64,000 nucleotides of DNA from Todiramphus chloris collaris (GCA_025345505.1 JANVCC010000018.1:53773656-53837655); one strand, 5' to 3'; positions 1 through 11,340 are shown, numbered from the stretch's first letter. Numbers and translations are program-made. Notes: generated by a model not told the origin, from the sequence alone.

Positions 1-1988
1 CTGAATTCCTAATTTTCTGGATCCGCCCATAGGACCTCATGGAGCTGGTGCAGACCAATGCAGCTTGCACATAGCTGTTCTCAGAAACTGGAAGAGAGGC
101 AGATTGTGCTTCCTTCTTGGCCCAAGAGCTCACTCTAAAAATAAGCCTAAAGAAAGTGGAAAATGCAAATCTGAAAACAGCTGAAAGTAAAAAAGCAAAG
201 CTATTGAAGCCAGTGCATCTGGATGCAGCCTGTGACTCATGAAATCCCTAGGTTGTTACTTGCTGGAATTCAGCAGGATACACCAAGACAAATAACAGTC
301 CATGCCTTTCCTGCTTTTTAAATACTCTTCCTAAACATTTTCTATTTGTCATTGACACAGACAAGCTATTGTACTGGCTGAATCCATTGGCTACATTTAT
401 CATGTTTAAAAACAATAACAAAAAAAATTGTCCAGGACAGTTCTTTGCAGCCAGCTGGCATGATATGACCTATGTCCATACCATTAACTCTCTTACCCCT
501 CTAAAGTGGATGGCCTTATTCAGACAACCTGTTGGAAATGATCCCTGGCCTATACAAAACCCTGATGCACGCCCAGGCTTTGTTTGAGAGGCTTCTAGTT
601 GTCACAGGGACTTTGATAACAGTTCAATTATTAGCATGACAATTCTCAGGCAGAAGCCCACATGCTGTTTGTTGTGCTCCTATAGAGGTAGCCAATGTGC
701 CACTATAAATTAAAAAACAAATAAACAAACCAAACAATCAACATAACAAAAGCTCCTCTTTTCTTTTGGCTTTTATTTTTGCAGTTCTTTTTGTCTGGAC
801 TAAGTGGTTCAGTAACATGGAAAGATCAGTGAGAGAGAATTTCTCATGATTCTTGAAGAAAAAAACCCTGCACCACACCTCAGAGAAAGGTGGTCTTCAT
901 AATATCTGTGACTGTCACTTTTCCATTGTCCATATTTTTTTGTCCTTGAACAACCCTTGGAAAAAATTCGAAAGAATTCTTACCAGAGCATTAGAGAAGA
1001 GGTACCCCTAGAGCCTTCAGCATTTACAGCTCAGGCTGGGATGATTACTGCAGGAGTGGACTGTCTCTACCTGAGAATAATTCTGCTTTGATCATTCAGA
1101 ATAGACAAAATCATGGGACAGAGCAAAGTGGGATTGTAAAAATCACCATACAGTACCAATACATTACAGTACCCTCTTGTACAGCAGTTTATATGTTGAC
1201 ATATGCAGGGCAGTTGGCCTGACCTCAGTGTCATTTTCAGCTTCTAAAAGTTGCTTAAAGACACGGAGTACCAGCAGACCCTGGTGTCTTAAAGTTAGTA
1301 GGAAAACATTGCCTGTTTTGCTCTGAATGACGGAAAAAAAAAAATGTTATTGTACAGAAGGATTAATATGATCAGGTATCTTGTAACCTTTCAAAGAGAG
1401 ATTTCCATCTCCATACGTTAGATGGGACTTTCTGAGAAATGTAATTTCTTTTGCTAACTGATCTATTTTAGTAAAGATCAAGAAATGATTCAGAAATCAT
1501 TCACACCAGATGCAGCCTTAAAAATAATTCAGATTGGTATGTAAAAAACATCCGTGTACACAATCCTATTGACCTTTAAAATGGCTATAGATATTCATTC
1601 TGAGTATTTGTAAAGGTGAAGTCTAAATAAACATATAAATTGGTGACACACGTGTATTCCATCATACAGGAGTTGTGACCCTTACATAAACCCTGACTCA
1701 TTAGTAGTGCTAAAGTAGTCTTTAATACTCTTGTAGAAAAGTTGCATTAATGAGAATTAAGTGAAATATAGGATGTGAAAATTTAACTAGAAGTCAGAGA
1801 AAAGTGGAAAAAATCTAACATCAGGATTTGAACATAAATTTCAAATGTACTCTATAGCTTAAGGTAAGCCCAATGAACTGACCTTAATGAGTGGTTAGCT
1901 TTTCAGTGCTGTGTCTATTTATTCACATTTCACTGTCCCCATAAGTAAGATTTTCTATTTTCTGTTGTGTCCCCCCACCCCCCCCCCG
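1..1988. other. Unique AT-rich DNA, no gene seen
   Basis: No long open frame, RNA gene or recognisable repeat is visible here. The short open frame at 369-587 has no recognisable motif and ordinary base composition, so I treat it as chance. The right edge has a C-rich run (about 1971-1987) that directly abuts the LTR at 1989 and probably supplied its target site. Confidence 0.6.
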
Positions 1989-2340
1989 TGGATGCTGAAA
2001 AGCTGCTAGCAGAGGAATTTTCCTAGGTTCTCACAATATCCTGTGAGATCCCTGCCTTTCTCACACGTGTTATGAGAAACAGTAGGACGGTTTTGTAAAC
2101 TAGACTAGCACATGGTGTTTCGATAAGTTTTGTTTATGGTACATTGTAAAAATATTTTGAAATAGGTGCTGTAGGACTTTAACCAATCACCCTAGGAGAT
2201 GTGTGATTGCTGACCAATCGCCCTATGGGGCTGGGGTATAAAAATGGGGTTGTAAATTAATAAAGTAGCTTCTTCTTTTGCCTGCTCTTGCTGAACTTAT
2301 ATGTTGCTGCGTCTCTCCGCTCCCGGCATAAACAGCGACA
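1989..2340 (+). mobile_element. Solo LTR of an avian endogenous retrovirus
   Basis: This is a 352-bp block starting TG and ending CA, with short inverted ends (TGGATGCTG at the left, AGCGACA at the right). The flanks are C6G (1982-1988) and C6A (2341-2347), consistent with a 6-bp target duplication of CCCCCC. Inside are two CCAAT boxes (2183-2187 and 2214-2218) in a repeated ACCAATC.CCCTA context, a TATAAAA box (2237-2243) and AATAAA (2259-2264). The polyadenylation signal lies only about 16-22 bases past the TATA box, as in retroviruses with a very short R region. No primer-binding site or gag-like sequence follows, so this is a solo LTR. The layout resembles avian ERVK or alpharetrovirus-like LTRs; the exact family is not assigned. 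Confidence 0.8.
2183..2264 (+). promoter_or_regulatory. LTR promoter core and polyadenylation signal
   Basis: Two CCAAT boxes 31 bp apart (2183 and 2214), a TATAAAA box at 2237 and AATAAA at 2259 form a compact Pol II promoter plus poly(A) unit inside the solo LTR. All elements are intact by eye, so residual promoter activity is possible. This is inferred only from motifs and spacing. Confidence 0.6.
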
Positions 2341-2764
2341 CCCCCCAGTTAGTTTAAGTTTAGTTTAGTTTTTCCTCACAGCTAATTTAATTCTCTCATT
2401 TCATTATATCTATGCCCATGATGGCCTCCAACCTTCACATCACCAACAAGTCCTCTTTTAATGAACAACTAGTCTAGCAGTTGACTCACTCACCAGCTGT
2501 GTCAGCAATTCATCTTCCACACACTCTAGGAACCTCTGTGCTGAGTAGTCACTGATGTGTACATCCAGACAGATGAAGAGTTTTATGTCACCTCTATACT
2601 GTGTAATTCATAGTAATGCATTTTTTGGGAATTTAGAGATCTTTTTAAGACCTATTTCAGCATTTTAAACTCCATTCTCCTGAGATACCTGTAAATGTAA
2701 GTATACATGCCTGGGATACCTGTGAGAGAATTTTATAGGATTTGACAGTCTTTAGCATAGTGTT
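2341..2764. other. Unique spacer between LTR and CR1
   Basis: Short AT-rich stretch. It begins with the right target-site copy of the LTR and a small degenerate TTAGTTTA repeat (about 2349-2372). No coding or RNA feature is visible. Confidence 0.5.
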
Positions 2765-2818
2765 GGTGATGAATGTCTATGGGTAAAAATCAGGGGGAAA
2801 GCCAACAAGACAGGTAGC

Positions 2819-3203
2819 ATGGTGGGAATCTGTTATAGACCACCCAACCAGGATCAAGAAGCAGACAAAATATTCTACAAGCAGCTGGGTGAAGTCTCAC
2901 AATCACTAACACTTGTTTCCATGGGGGACTTCGATTTAACAGGTATCTGCTGGAAATACAATACAACAGAGAGGAAACAGTCTAGGAGGTTCCTGGAGTG
3001 TGTGGAATATAAACTCCTGACACAGTAGTTGAGTAAGCCAACTTCTAGACTAGTTGTTCACTAAAAGAGAAGGACCTGTGCGTGATATGGAGGTTGGAGG
3101 CCGTCAGAGGTATAGAGATCATAAAATGAGAAAGTTTTCAAATCTTGGGGAAGTAAGGAAGAGAGTCAGTAGAACTACTACCTTGGACTTCCAGAGGACA
3201 GAC
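2819..3203 (+). pseudogene. CR1 ORF2 endonuclease fragment (outer copy)
   Basis: Residues recognisable as the C-terminal part of a CR1 AP-like endonuclease: CYRPPNQDQEADKIFYKQLG, then MGDFDLTGICWK, then RRFLECVEYKLLTQ followed by a stop at 3026. The frame shifts and resumes near 3054 as LFTKREGPV and VGGRQRYRDHKMRKFSNLGE, typical of the stretch just after the endonuclease core. GDFDL corresponds to the family's GDFN motif, with the Asn replaced by Asp. The N-terminal half of the domain is missing. No function is expected. Confidence 0.8.
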
Positions 3204-3948
3204 AGTGCTGGGTCATGCACTTTGGTCACAACAACCCCCAGCAACGCTACAGGTTTGGGGAGGAGTGGCTGGAGAGCTGCCTGGTGGAAAAGGACCTGGG
3301 GGTGTTGGTCAATAGCTGGCTGAACATGAGCCAGCAGTGTGCCCAGGTGGCCAAGAAGGCCAATGGCATCCTGGCCTGTATCAGAAACGGTGTGACCAGT
3401 AGGAGTAGGGAGGTGATCGTACCCCTATACTTGGCACTTGTGAGACCTCACCTTGAGTACTGTGTCCAGTTTTGGTCACCACAGTACAGGACGCACATCG
3501 AGGTGCTGGAGCGAGTGCAGAGGAGGGCATCAAAGTTGGTGAAAGAGCTGGAAAGCATGCCCTATGAAGAGCGTCTGAGGGAACTGGGTTTGTTTAGTCT
3601 AGAGAAGAGGAGGCTGAGACCTCTACAACTACCTAAAAGGAGGTTGTAGAGAGGCTGGTGTTGGTCTCTTAAATTAGTAATGATAGGACGAGGGGAAATG
3701 GACTCAAGTTGCATCAGGGGAGGTTTAGATTAGATATTAGGAGGAAATTCTTCACTTAGAGGGTAGTTAGGCACTGGAACAGGCTGCGCAGGGAGGTGGT
3801 GGAGTCACCATCCCTGGAGGTATTTAAAGAACGATTAGATGTGGTGCTTGAGGATATGGTGTTGTGGTTAGAGAAAGGCTAGGACAAAGGTTGGACTTGA
3901 TGACCCTGGAGGTCCTTTCTAACCATAACGATTCTATGATTCTGTGAT
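3204..3948 (+). mobile_element. Younger CR1 inserted inside the outer CR1
   Basis: A 745-bp, 5'-truncated CR1. It starts abruptly within the C-terminal reverse-transcriptase region (AGTGCTGGGTC, matching the family's AAGTGCCGGGTC) and runs through the 3' UTR (GTGGAGTCACCATCCCTGGA at about 3800-3819) to the diagnostic tail ATTCTATGATTCTGTGAT at 3931-3948. The outer CR1 resumes in the very next bases (CTGTTTAGG). Sequence on either side belongs to adjacent parts of the same protein, so this copy landed in the older one. No clear target-site duplication is seen, which is usual for CR1. Confidence 0.85.
3215..3649 (+). pseudogene. CR1 reverse transcriptase C-terminus (inner copy)
   Basis: A 144-codon open stretch with the hallmark CR1 C-terminal sequence: [75 protein letters not shown] and [16 protein letters not shown]. 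It lies downstream of the catalytic palm, so no RT motif is present. The frame is unusually well kept for a dead copy, suggesting relatively late insertion. It closes at a stop just before the 3' UTR. Confidence 0.85.
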
Positions 3949-4041
3949 CTGTTTAGGAAACCAGTTGGCAAAGTTCCTTAGAAGGCAGTCCTGAAGGACA
4001 AAGGAGTCCAGGAAGGAGGGACATTCCTCAAGACCGGAATC

Positions 4042-5184
4042 TTGCAGGTCCAGGAGCAGGACATCCTGGTGTACCAAAAGACAAGTCAGCGGGGAAGAAT
4101 ATCATCCTGGCTGAACAGAGAGCTTTGCTGCAACTCAGGAAGAAAAGTCTATGGACTCTGGAAGAAGGGGCAGGCAACTCAGGAAGGCTACAAAGATTCC
4201 ACAGAGCTATGCAGGAGAAAAATTAGAAAGGCCAAAGCCCAGCTAGAACTTAATCTGACTACTGTCATGAAGGACAATAACAAATTTTCCTATTACTACA
4301 TTATCAGCAAAACAAGGACTGAGGAGAACCTTCATCCTCTGTTGGAGGCACGGGGTGGGGAATATAGTGGCCAAGGACAAGAAAAAGGCTGAGGTACTGA
4401 ATGTCTTCTTTGCCTCAGTCTTTGCCTTCTCTGCCTCAGTCTTTGCCTTCTCCTGACTAATTTCCAGTAGAAAATGGGAAGTTCACTTACAAGAAAGGCT
4501 GAAAGGATGATTCAGGAAACTACAGGCTTGTCAGTCTGATCTCTGTTCCACAGAAAGTTACAGTGCAGAAAATCTTACGTGCCATCGTGCAACATGCACA
4601 GGACAGTCAGGTGATCAGGTGCAGTCAGCATGGGTTTGTGAAAGGCAGGTCCTGCTTGACTAACCTGATCTCCTACTGTGACAATGTGACCTGCTTAGTG
4701 GATGAGGGAAAGGCTGTGGATTATGTTTATCTGAACTTTAGGAAAGCTTTAGACACTGTTTTCCACATAATTCTCCTCGAGGAACTGGCTACTCATGTCT
4801 TGGATCAGTGTGCACTTCACTGGATAAAAAACTGGCTGGCTGGCTGTCTGGTCCCTGGGAGTGGTGGTGAATGGAGTTAAATCCAGTTGGCAGCCAATCA
4901 CTAGTTGTGTTCCACAGGGCTCAATAATGGGGACTGTTCTCTTTAATATCTTTATCAGTTGTCTGGACAAGGGGATCAAAGGCAGCCTCAGCAAGGCTGC
5001 AGAAAACACCAAGCTGGTCAGGAGTGTTGATCTGCTTGAGGGTAGAAAGGCTTTAAAGAGGGATCTGGACGGGATGGATCAATGGGCTGAGGCCAGTGGT
5101 ATGAGATTCAACAAGGCCAAGTGTTGGGTCCTGCGCTTGGGTCACAACAACCCCAGGCAATGCTACAGGCTTGGGGCTGAGTAG
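4042..5184 (+). pseudogene. CR1 linker and reverse transcriptase (outer copy)
   Basis: Three open pieces cover the linker (SWLNRELCC, YGLWKKGQATQEGYKD, AKAQLELNL) and the polymerase. Motif A reads VYLNFRKALDTV where the family has VYLDFSKAFDTV, so the catalytic Asp is Asn. Motif B is [17 protein letters not shown], near consensus. Motif C, normally FADDTKL, reads AAENTKL, losing both Asp residues. A small CTCTGCCTCAGTCTTTGCCT duplication sits around 4406-4453. Frameshifts separate the pieces at about 4400 and 4870. Catalytically dead. Confidence 0.82.
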
Positions 5185-5450
5185 CTGAAAAGCTGTCCTG
5201 GCAAAAAAAGAACTTGAGCATGTTGGTCAACAGGCAGCTGTATACGAGTCAGCAGTGTGCCCAGGTGGCCAAGAAGGACAACAGCATCCTGGCTTGTGTC
5301 AGAAATAGTGTGGCCAGCAGGACTAGGGTAGACTTTGTCCCCCTGTACTCAGTACTGGTGAGGCCACATCTTGAACAGTGGGTTCAGTTTTGAGCCCCTC
5401 ACTACAAGAAGGATATTGAGGTGCTGCAGCAGGTATTTTCCTGGTTTTTG

Positions 5451-5518
5451 TTCCTTTTTTTTTTTTTTTTCTTTTTTTCCCCCCCCCCTTTTTTTTTTTT
5501 TCCCCTTTTTCTTTTCCT
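5451..5518 (+). repeat. 68-base pure pyrimidine tract
   Basis: Every base from 5451 to 5518 is C or T, in runs of T and C including a block of 10 C near 5479-5488. It begins about 18 bp after recognisable CR1 homology ends, so the tract marks the CR1 breakpoint. Long homopyrimidine blocks can form triplex DNA and are slippage-prone. The apparent Phe-rich and Lys-rich open frames across it are artefacts. Confidence 0.85.
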
Positions 5519-6442
5519 ATTTTTATTTTTCCTGGTGCTTCTGGAAATCTTTGTTGCTACATCCAGAAGTTTGTTTTCTATAAATAACTCAGTATTACCT
5601 GGATACTGTAACAGGATTATATTAATCCTTGACATTTTCTATGGATAGACAGATATTGATTGAAGTTAAGATCTAAATTTCACACCTTTAAGAAACAGAT
5701 TTCTGATAGAAATTTGACATAGTTTTTGAGAAGCAAGTCTACCAAATTAGGTATCAAACAAATCAAACAAAAGAAATGTGACTGAGGACACTCCTCAGTG
5801 ATGTTAAGAATAATGACAATGTTTTCTGTCTGAAGGAGGAAATGGAGTATCAGTAAGGGGGATAAAATATTTTTAGTTTAGGGGAGGAAGGAGAGAAGAA
5901 ATTAAACCTCTAAATATGTTCAGGGTGAACAGAGAGGAGGAAAGATATACTAATTATTTGAGTATTACTGGAAAATAGAAGCACTGTATTTTGAATCTGG
6001 AGTATGAGACAACTGCCACCTGACTGAGTTGCTCATTTAGTATTGGGGAGATCTGCAGTCATTGTCTTGCTCTGTCTTTTTACTGTGTGTGATGTTGGGC
6101 TTGTGCCTATTTCTCTGTGCCTATTCTAAACAGAATAACAGCACTTGCTAAACTCTTCAGAGAAAAGCTTGTGGGCTGCTCATCTTCCAGGGTAATTAGG
6201 ATTTACTGTATGTTGGAGATAATGGTGATTCCAATATGGTAACTGTTTTCCGTGTAAGAATGTCCTAAGTAAAGGAAGATATTTCATCAGCCTAGCTTGC
6301 TCTGAAAGACAATGCCTGTATTTTCCTGAGCTATGTTTGGAATTGTGTGTCATAACAAAAACAGAATTACATTCACTCTAACATAAGAATGATATAGATG
6401 TTCCTGAAAGCATAGAAACTGATTATTTTTTAAATTTGTTTT

Positions 6443-6460
6443 TGTGTGTGTGTGTGTGTA
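6443..6460 (+). repeat. (TG)9 dinucleotide microsatellite
   Basis: Uninterrupted TG repeat of about nine units in AT-rich surroundings. Length could be polymorphic. No other function is suggested. Confidence 0.8.
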
Positions 6461-8434
6461 TATCTCATAGTGTAAAAATGTTAGGTAGATTTATGATGGA
6501 TAACTAAAATAAGTAGATTTTGGGACTGCATTTAAAAATGAGTCAGTAAACGCTAGAAAAGACAATATAATGATTCTGAAGAAATGATTAAACAGGTAAA
6601 ATGGACTAGAATTAATGCTAGTCATTTCCAATGGCAGAAGCTGTACATATGACAAACACTTCTGTAATGTTAAGTATTGGATCACTGTATGTTTATTGCA
6701 TGAAGTTATCTGACGATGTCCCTTCAACCCTTCAACCCTTAATTTCTGATCTTTGATTTCTCAGAATAAAGACTCAATCCCTCTCCTACAGTGGAAGACA
6801 AAGTTTAAAGAGCAGCATAGCTTGAAATAAACTCCTCTCTTAATAGCTCTTAATACACAAATGTGCTTCAAAGATACTGAAAAGGGCAACAAGAAAACCT
6901 GATAGCGGTGTTCTGAAGCTCCGTACTGCAAATTCCATGTTGAATTAAAATCTCAAGTAGCCTGATTTCTAAAACATCTCTTTCAATATAGATTTGATTT
7001 GATAGATTAAATTACCAGGTTGAGAAAAAGCACTGGATAGGGGAAAAAGCAGAGAAAAGAATAACAGCAATAATAATAAAGCCTCCTAGGGCTTTAGGTT
7101 TAGATCAGAGGGTTTAGATATAAAATTACAAATGAAGCAATGTTTGAAGGAGAAAAGTGTTAGGAATATACTGAGAGGAAATATTAAGCAAATTAATGAA
7201 AGGACCTTTTGATTTATTAACTATTACCCAGAAGAAACACCTTTCAAATGCCAAATAAAGGTAATGTAATGAATAAAAAAAGAAAATGATCACACTTCTT
7301 ATCAGTCTAAAGGCAATGTAAATGTAATGGTGCACATAGTGCTACTGTAAACTGTTTATCTTGACTTATCTTGGCTTTCAGTGAGAAACCAGGCAAAAAG
7401 AGATTTTATGCAAAAATCTGTAGTGAAAGAGAAAAAGGAGAACAGTGGCTTTGGGCTTAATACAATCGTCTTTTTAATAAGCAAGTTCCTTGTTTAGTGT
7501 TTGAAGAACACAAATATTTTGGTGACACTCTTACAATACCATGTGGTAGATAGTAAATCTAGAGGTGTAAATGAGGGAGAACACATGACAATCACTTCTT
7601 CTAATACACACATCTGGCCACAACATTGCAGCATGAACCCTCCCAATGTCTAAAATCATCCATCACAAAATTAAAGAAAAAAAAAATCATAAATGGAAAA
7701 GAAATGCCTGACTGAGAATGGCATTTATTCAGTGGTTGCAGTTCTTTCACTGAAAAGTCATTGTTTTCTTCCGTGCTTCAGGGAAGACAGGGTGGTGACT
7801 GCCATTTTCAGATTCAGATACAAAGTCCTGCAGGATGAGTGAAATGTGTCTCAGTAATTTTATTCTATTCTTTCACTCTTTCCTGAATAAAAACACTGCT
7901 TTCAGGCTTGTGCAAGATTAGTTGTTCTGAATATGTGAATAAAATTTTATCTTATTTCATAAGGGATTTAATTTCAGCAAAGATTGAATTTCTGAGTAAA
8001 GATGTGGAACAGGCAGAAGAAGAGGTACCACATACTCTATTATGACAAAAAAATAACAGAAAGCCTGAGTTCTTGCTGTAATATATTTTGAATGTGTGGG
8101 CTGGTGAGTGGGTTGGTGGATGAAATTTCACTTTCCTATTCTTAATTAAATTATTGAATATTTTAAGGCTGAAGAATATTTTTTTAATATGTTTTTAGCT
8201 ACTTTCTCTCTGCTGTCTTGGTGGCCTTGAAAATTATCTAAAACTATTATAGAGTTAAGGATCTCTGTTTTGTTCTGAACACACAGATTATACCAATCAG
8301 TATAGCTGAGAGAAAAATTCCAACAAATAATTTATTCTTCAATAATATAGGGGGTTTTAGTGTAATTTCAAGATCACTATTTCAAGTTTTGCCAGATTGT
8401 CAGACTATTTTTTTTTTTTTTAATAAAACTGTAA

Positions 8435-8550
8435 TAAGCTCACATTGCACCAAGTACTTTAAATGTACAAAATGAAATGGCCTTTGGTCTTTCAGTCATT
8501 CGCTGTTGGACCTATGTTTTATCTCCATTTTTGAAATGTACAGAGGTAAC
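8435..8550 (+). repeat. Possible ancient MIR-like SINE relic
   Basis: The order of words resembles a decayed MIR core and tail: CACCAAGTACTTTAAATGTA, then TTATCTCCATTTTTGAAATG, then CAGAGGTAAC, corresponding to the MIR order of lowest-copy size word, ATTATCCCCATTTTACAGATG and GAGAGGTTAAGTAACT. Divergence is high, and the match is by eye from memory of the consensus. Chance resemblance cannot be excluded. Confidence 0.3.
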
Positions 8551-10384
8551 TAACTAGTACTACTAGAGGTTGGCAAAAACCTGATAGTTTGTTGTGTTCA
8601 TGAGCTATAGGGATGAACAAAAATAGGTCCAATTTCCTTATTAGCAGTACTGGATTCTGTCACTGCTTGTGAGCCACAGTGGAAACTAACCTCTGAAAAA
8701 GGTCCCTATCATTCAACATATCCCCACCACTTCTGCATTCAGAGACTAGCCATGGAATTAGTCTTGTGCAGTCTTCTGAGGTAAAAGTTTCTTCTTTTTC
8801 TCCTGTCTCTTTGCAGCAAGTAAGTACCTCAAAAGACTTCTGAAAGTGTTTTATCTCTAGCAATGTCATTTTCAGAATGGCACCAGCATTGCATTGTTTC
8901 AGACAGTTGTCAGACCGTGTTATGTGTCAACCTAATAGAGGTAATTACAGTTCCTATCCTGTGCATATGTACTCTCCAGGTAACTCAGAAATGCACATGA
9001 GTTTGCAGCTCTTGTGTACATCAGATTTACTGTAAATGTACAGGCCATTGGTAAAGCACCTGTTCAGGATATCCAACACATCCAGAAAATGGCAAACCTA
9101 TTTTGTTCTTTTTATATATCCTAAGTCTGCTGCATCCAGACCACCAGCATGGTGATGAGGAGATACCTCATTCATATAGCATACTGGATGCTTCATGCAT
9201 GATCATGCTTAAGCACCACTAATTATAGTGCAGAGTGTTCAGGTTCCTCCTGGAAAAGATGTCTCATCAGAAAAAAAAGGCAAGTCCAGAAAAAACAATG
9301 TGTCTGGAAGCCTCAGCTGTATCAGGAATTGCCATTTCCAGTGTGGGTCAGTGTTTTTAATGGCCATGAAAAAACCTTACTGATGTCTCTGTGTGTGAGT
9401 CCAAAGAAGCCTGAATTATTTAGCATGTGCCAGTGTAATTAGTGTCATAAATATGAGCTGAACAGTGGCACACTGCGAGGGACAATCCCCAGCTACCAGC
9501 CGATGTCATTGTGAATTAGTAGTATTGACTCACAAGCTCAGTAATGGTCATGTGGTTGGCTAGTTAGAGAAGATTCATTAATGACCCATATACAGATCCT
9601 GTAGTTGCACTGTAGAGTGCAACTCTCTGGGATGTAAAATTATGCAATGGCACCTTGTTGGGATATATTTTACATATTTCTGCTATATGATAAGGGTTAG
9701 TTGACCCAAATTGTGTTTTTTGTTATTTCTGGTACTTGGCATTATGAACACTACAAATACTGTCAAATTAGAACTTCAATGGCTTTTAATACCTTGATAT
9801 TATGATGTCTACATCACAACAACACTTTTCATATTTAAAAACAATGCCCCATATTCATAATATTACTGTAAGGTATGCCCCAAGAGTGTTTGAATGTCTG
9901 AACTGCCATGCTTTGTTAAAGCAAGCTGGAACAGACCCAGATAGTTTTCAGTAAGCCTACCCTGAAGGGTCTCTAGGAAGCTGGGACAGTCATGGAGGCT
10001 TGACTTGTAAGCAGTGCTCCTGAGGAGCAAGATGGAATTGAGTAGCCAGGGTCAAATAGCCTAAGGTGGCTCTGAAAGTGAAGAGGGCACTCTGCAGAAG
10101 GCATTGGTGAGAATACTTTATAACTGTTATTTCTTGCTTCCTTGACTTCAGCTTTCTTGACCTCAGCTTTCTCTTATGGATTTATGGTTGTGTGTAAATA
10201 CTTTATGTGTTTTAATTTTGTCACATTTGGATCTTAATGAGTCATAGCATAAAAAGTAATCTCAGCACCCTCCGATGTATTCCATTTATTCCCATATACT
10301 TGTGTATGTCCAGTTTACTGAAGTGGTGTCTAACTTTATCCAACATGAACTTTTCTTGCTCCTAAGCTCTGTGACTAATCACAG

Positions 10385-11340
10385 ACATGGGAGGCCTGAG
10401 AGCAGACCTTGCTAGTAAAGGCCAAGGCAAGGAATGTTTTAAGTCTTTGCTACGTCCTTTGTGACTAGATTGCCCTCCCCAGTTAGCAGCAGCTCACATT
10501 TTCCCTCATTTTTTTGCTGCCCATGTATTTGTCAAGGACCTTGCTGAGTTACACATCCCCACCACTGTCACTTTTCAGCCAATATTTGTCCTTGCTAGTT
10601 CTACCCCCATGCACCTGGGCAGCACTTCTGCACTGCTGGGGGTCAGTCCCTGCCTGTTCCCCTTCTGTGTGTCACCTTTGGTGGGGTGGGCTCAGCCAGG
10701 TGCTTCCATCCAGCAACACTGGTCTCCTACATACATTGCTTTGATGTTCCACACACAGGGATGGACTATTCTTGCACCTGAAGACTGCACAGGTCTTCTG
10801 GGCATCTTTCCTCTTTTTTACAGTTCCTTATAGGATCCTGCTGATCAGGTCCCTCAGTAAACTCAGTCTGTTCCCATGAAGTCAAGGGCTATTGTTCTCT
10901 TATTTGCCTTCCTCACTTCCTTCAGGATCTTCATTGGCAGATCAAATCTGCCAATCTCATAGACAGTCTAGACAACGCTGCCATTTAAAATCACAGCTCC
11001 AGACAATTCTGCCTTACTTGTTAAGAGAAGATCTGGATAAGCATCTCTCTCAGCCTGTCCAGTACCTATGTCAAAAAGCTTTCCCAAATATACTCTAGAA
11101 ATTGAATTACTTGTACAATGACATATTGTCCCTCTAGTGGTTAAAGTCTCCTGTGAAAGTCAGGGTCTGAAATTGTAGGGCTTTTCCCAATTTGTTTAAG
11201 AAGGCTTTGCCAGATGTCCACTGGTATGTCTCCCCTCAGCACAGCAACCACAATGTTGCTCTCCTCTGCTGCTGGGGCAGATCCTAGAACTCACTGCAGC
11301 AGGGACCAGGGAAGCTATGTCCTCCCTCAAGAGCTCCATC
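10385..11340 (-). mobile_element. Old CR1 LINE fragment, endonuclease to linker
   Basis: Read on the minus strand, this GC-richer block follows the CR1 order. First GGAGACTTTAACCAC (the GDFNH motif, about 11139-11153), then CTTTTTGACATAGGTACTGG, then CTTGACTTCATGGGAACAGA (family CTGGACTTCAGGAGAGCAGA, about 10872-10891), then ATAGTCCATCCCTG, and finally AGGGAAAATGTGAGCTGCTG and GACTTAAAACATTCC leading into the linker before the polymerase. Reverse transcriptase and 3' UTR are missing. The frame is broken by stops. It belongs to an older or different subfamily from the neighbouring copy at 11473. The upstream edge is vague, anywhere from 11280 to 11440. Confidence 0.6.
10933..10955. repeat. Perfect 10-bp hairpin inside CR1
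   Basis: ATTGGCAGAT, a 3-base loop (CAA), then ATCTGCCAAT. The arms are exact reverse complements. It lies within the minus-strand CR1 endonuclease remnant, where the family sequence does not seem to demand a hairpin, so it may have arisen by local inverted duplication. Confidence 0.75.

Larger units (their letters stand above)
2765..5433 (+). mobile_element. Old CR1 LINE, interrupted by a second CR1
   Basis: This is a plus-strand CR1 (chicken repeat 1, non-LTR retrotransposon) split into 2765-3203 and 3949-5433. The left part encodes the end of the endonuclease domain, with CYRPPNQD and MGDFDLTGICWKYNT, and runs to DFQRTD. The right part resumes at LFRKPVGKVPWKAVL, the next stretch of the CR1 protein, then continues through the linker (QLELNL) and reverse transcriptase to CVQF. 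The pieces are therefore continuous in the ancestral element. It is 5'-truncated, and on the right it stops without a 3' UTR at a pyrimidine tract. Frameshifts, stops and lost catalytic residues show it is dead. Confidence 0.85.
5519..10384. other. Unique AT-rich DNA, 4.9 kb, no gene seen
   Basis: No coding region could be supported. It holds a (TG)9 microsatellite at 6443-6460, a possible ancient SINE relic at 8435-8550, and a less AT-biased, homeodomain-motif-rich segment at about 9405-9600 that might be a conserved noncoding element. The short minus-strand open frames at 6491-6727, 7126-7335 and 8660-8869 show no domain or splice context and look like chance. Confidence 0.55.

Noticed and set aside
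2765-5433. Tandem duplication of CR1
   Set aside because: The order of protein segments fits a nested insertion, since the pieces outside 3204-3948 are contiguous in the family protein.
5371-5648. Overlapping Phe-rich and Lys-rich open frames
   Set aside because: They translate the pyrimidine tract at 5451-5518 and have no start context or domain.
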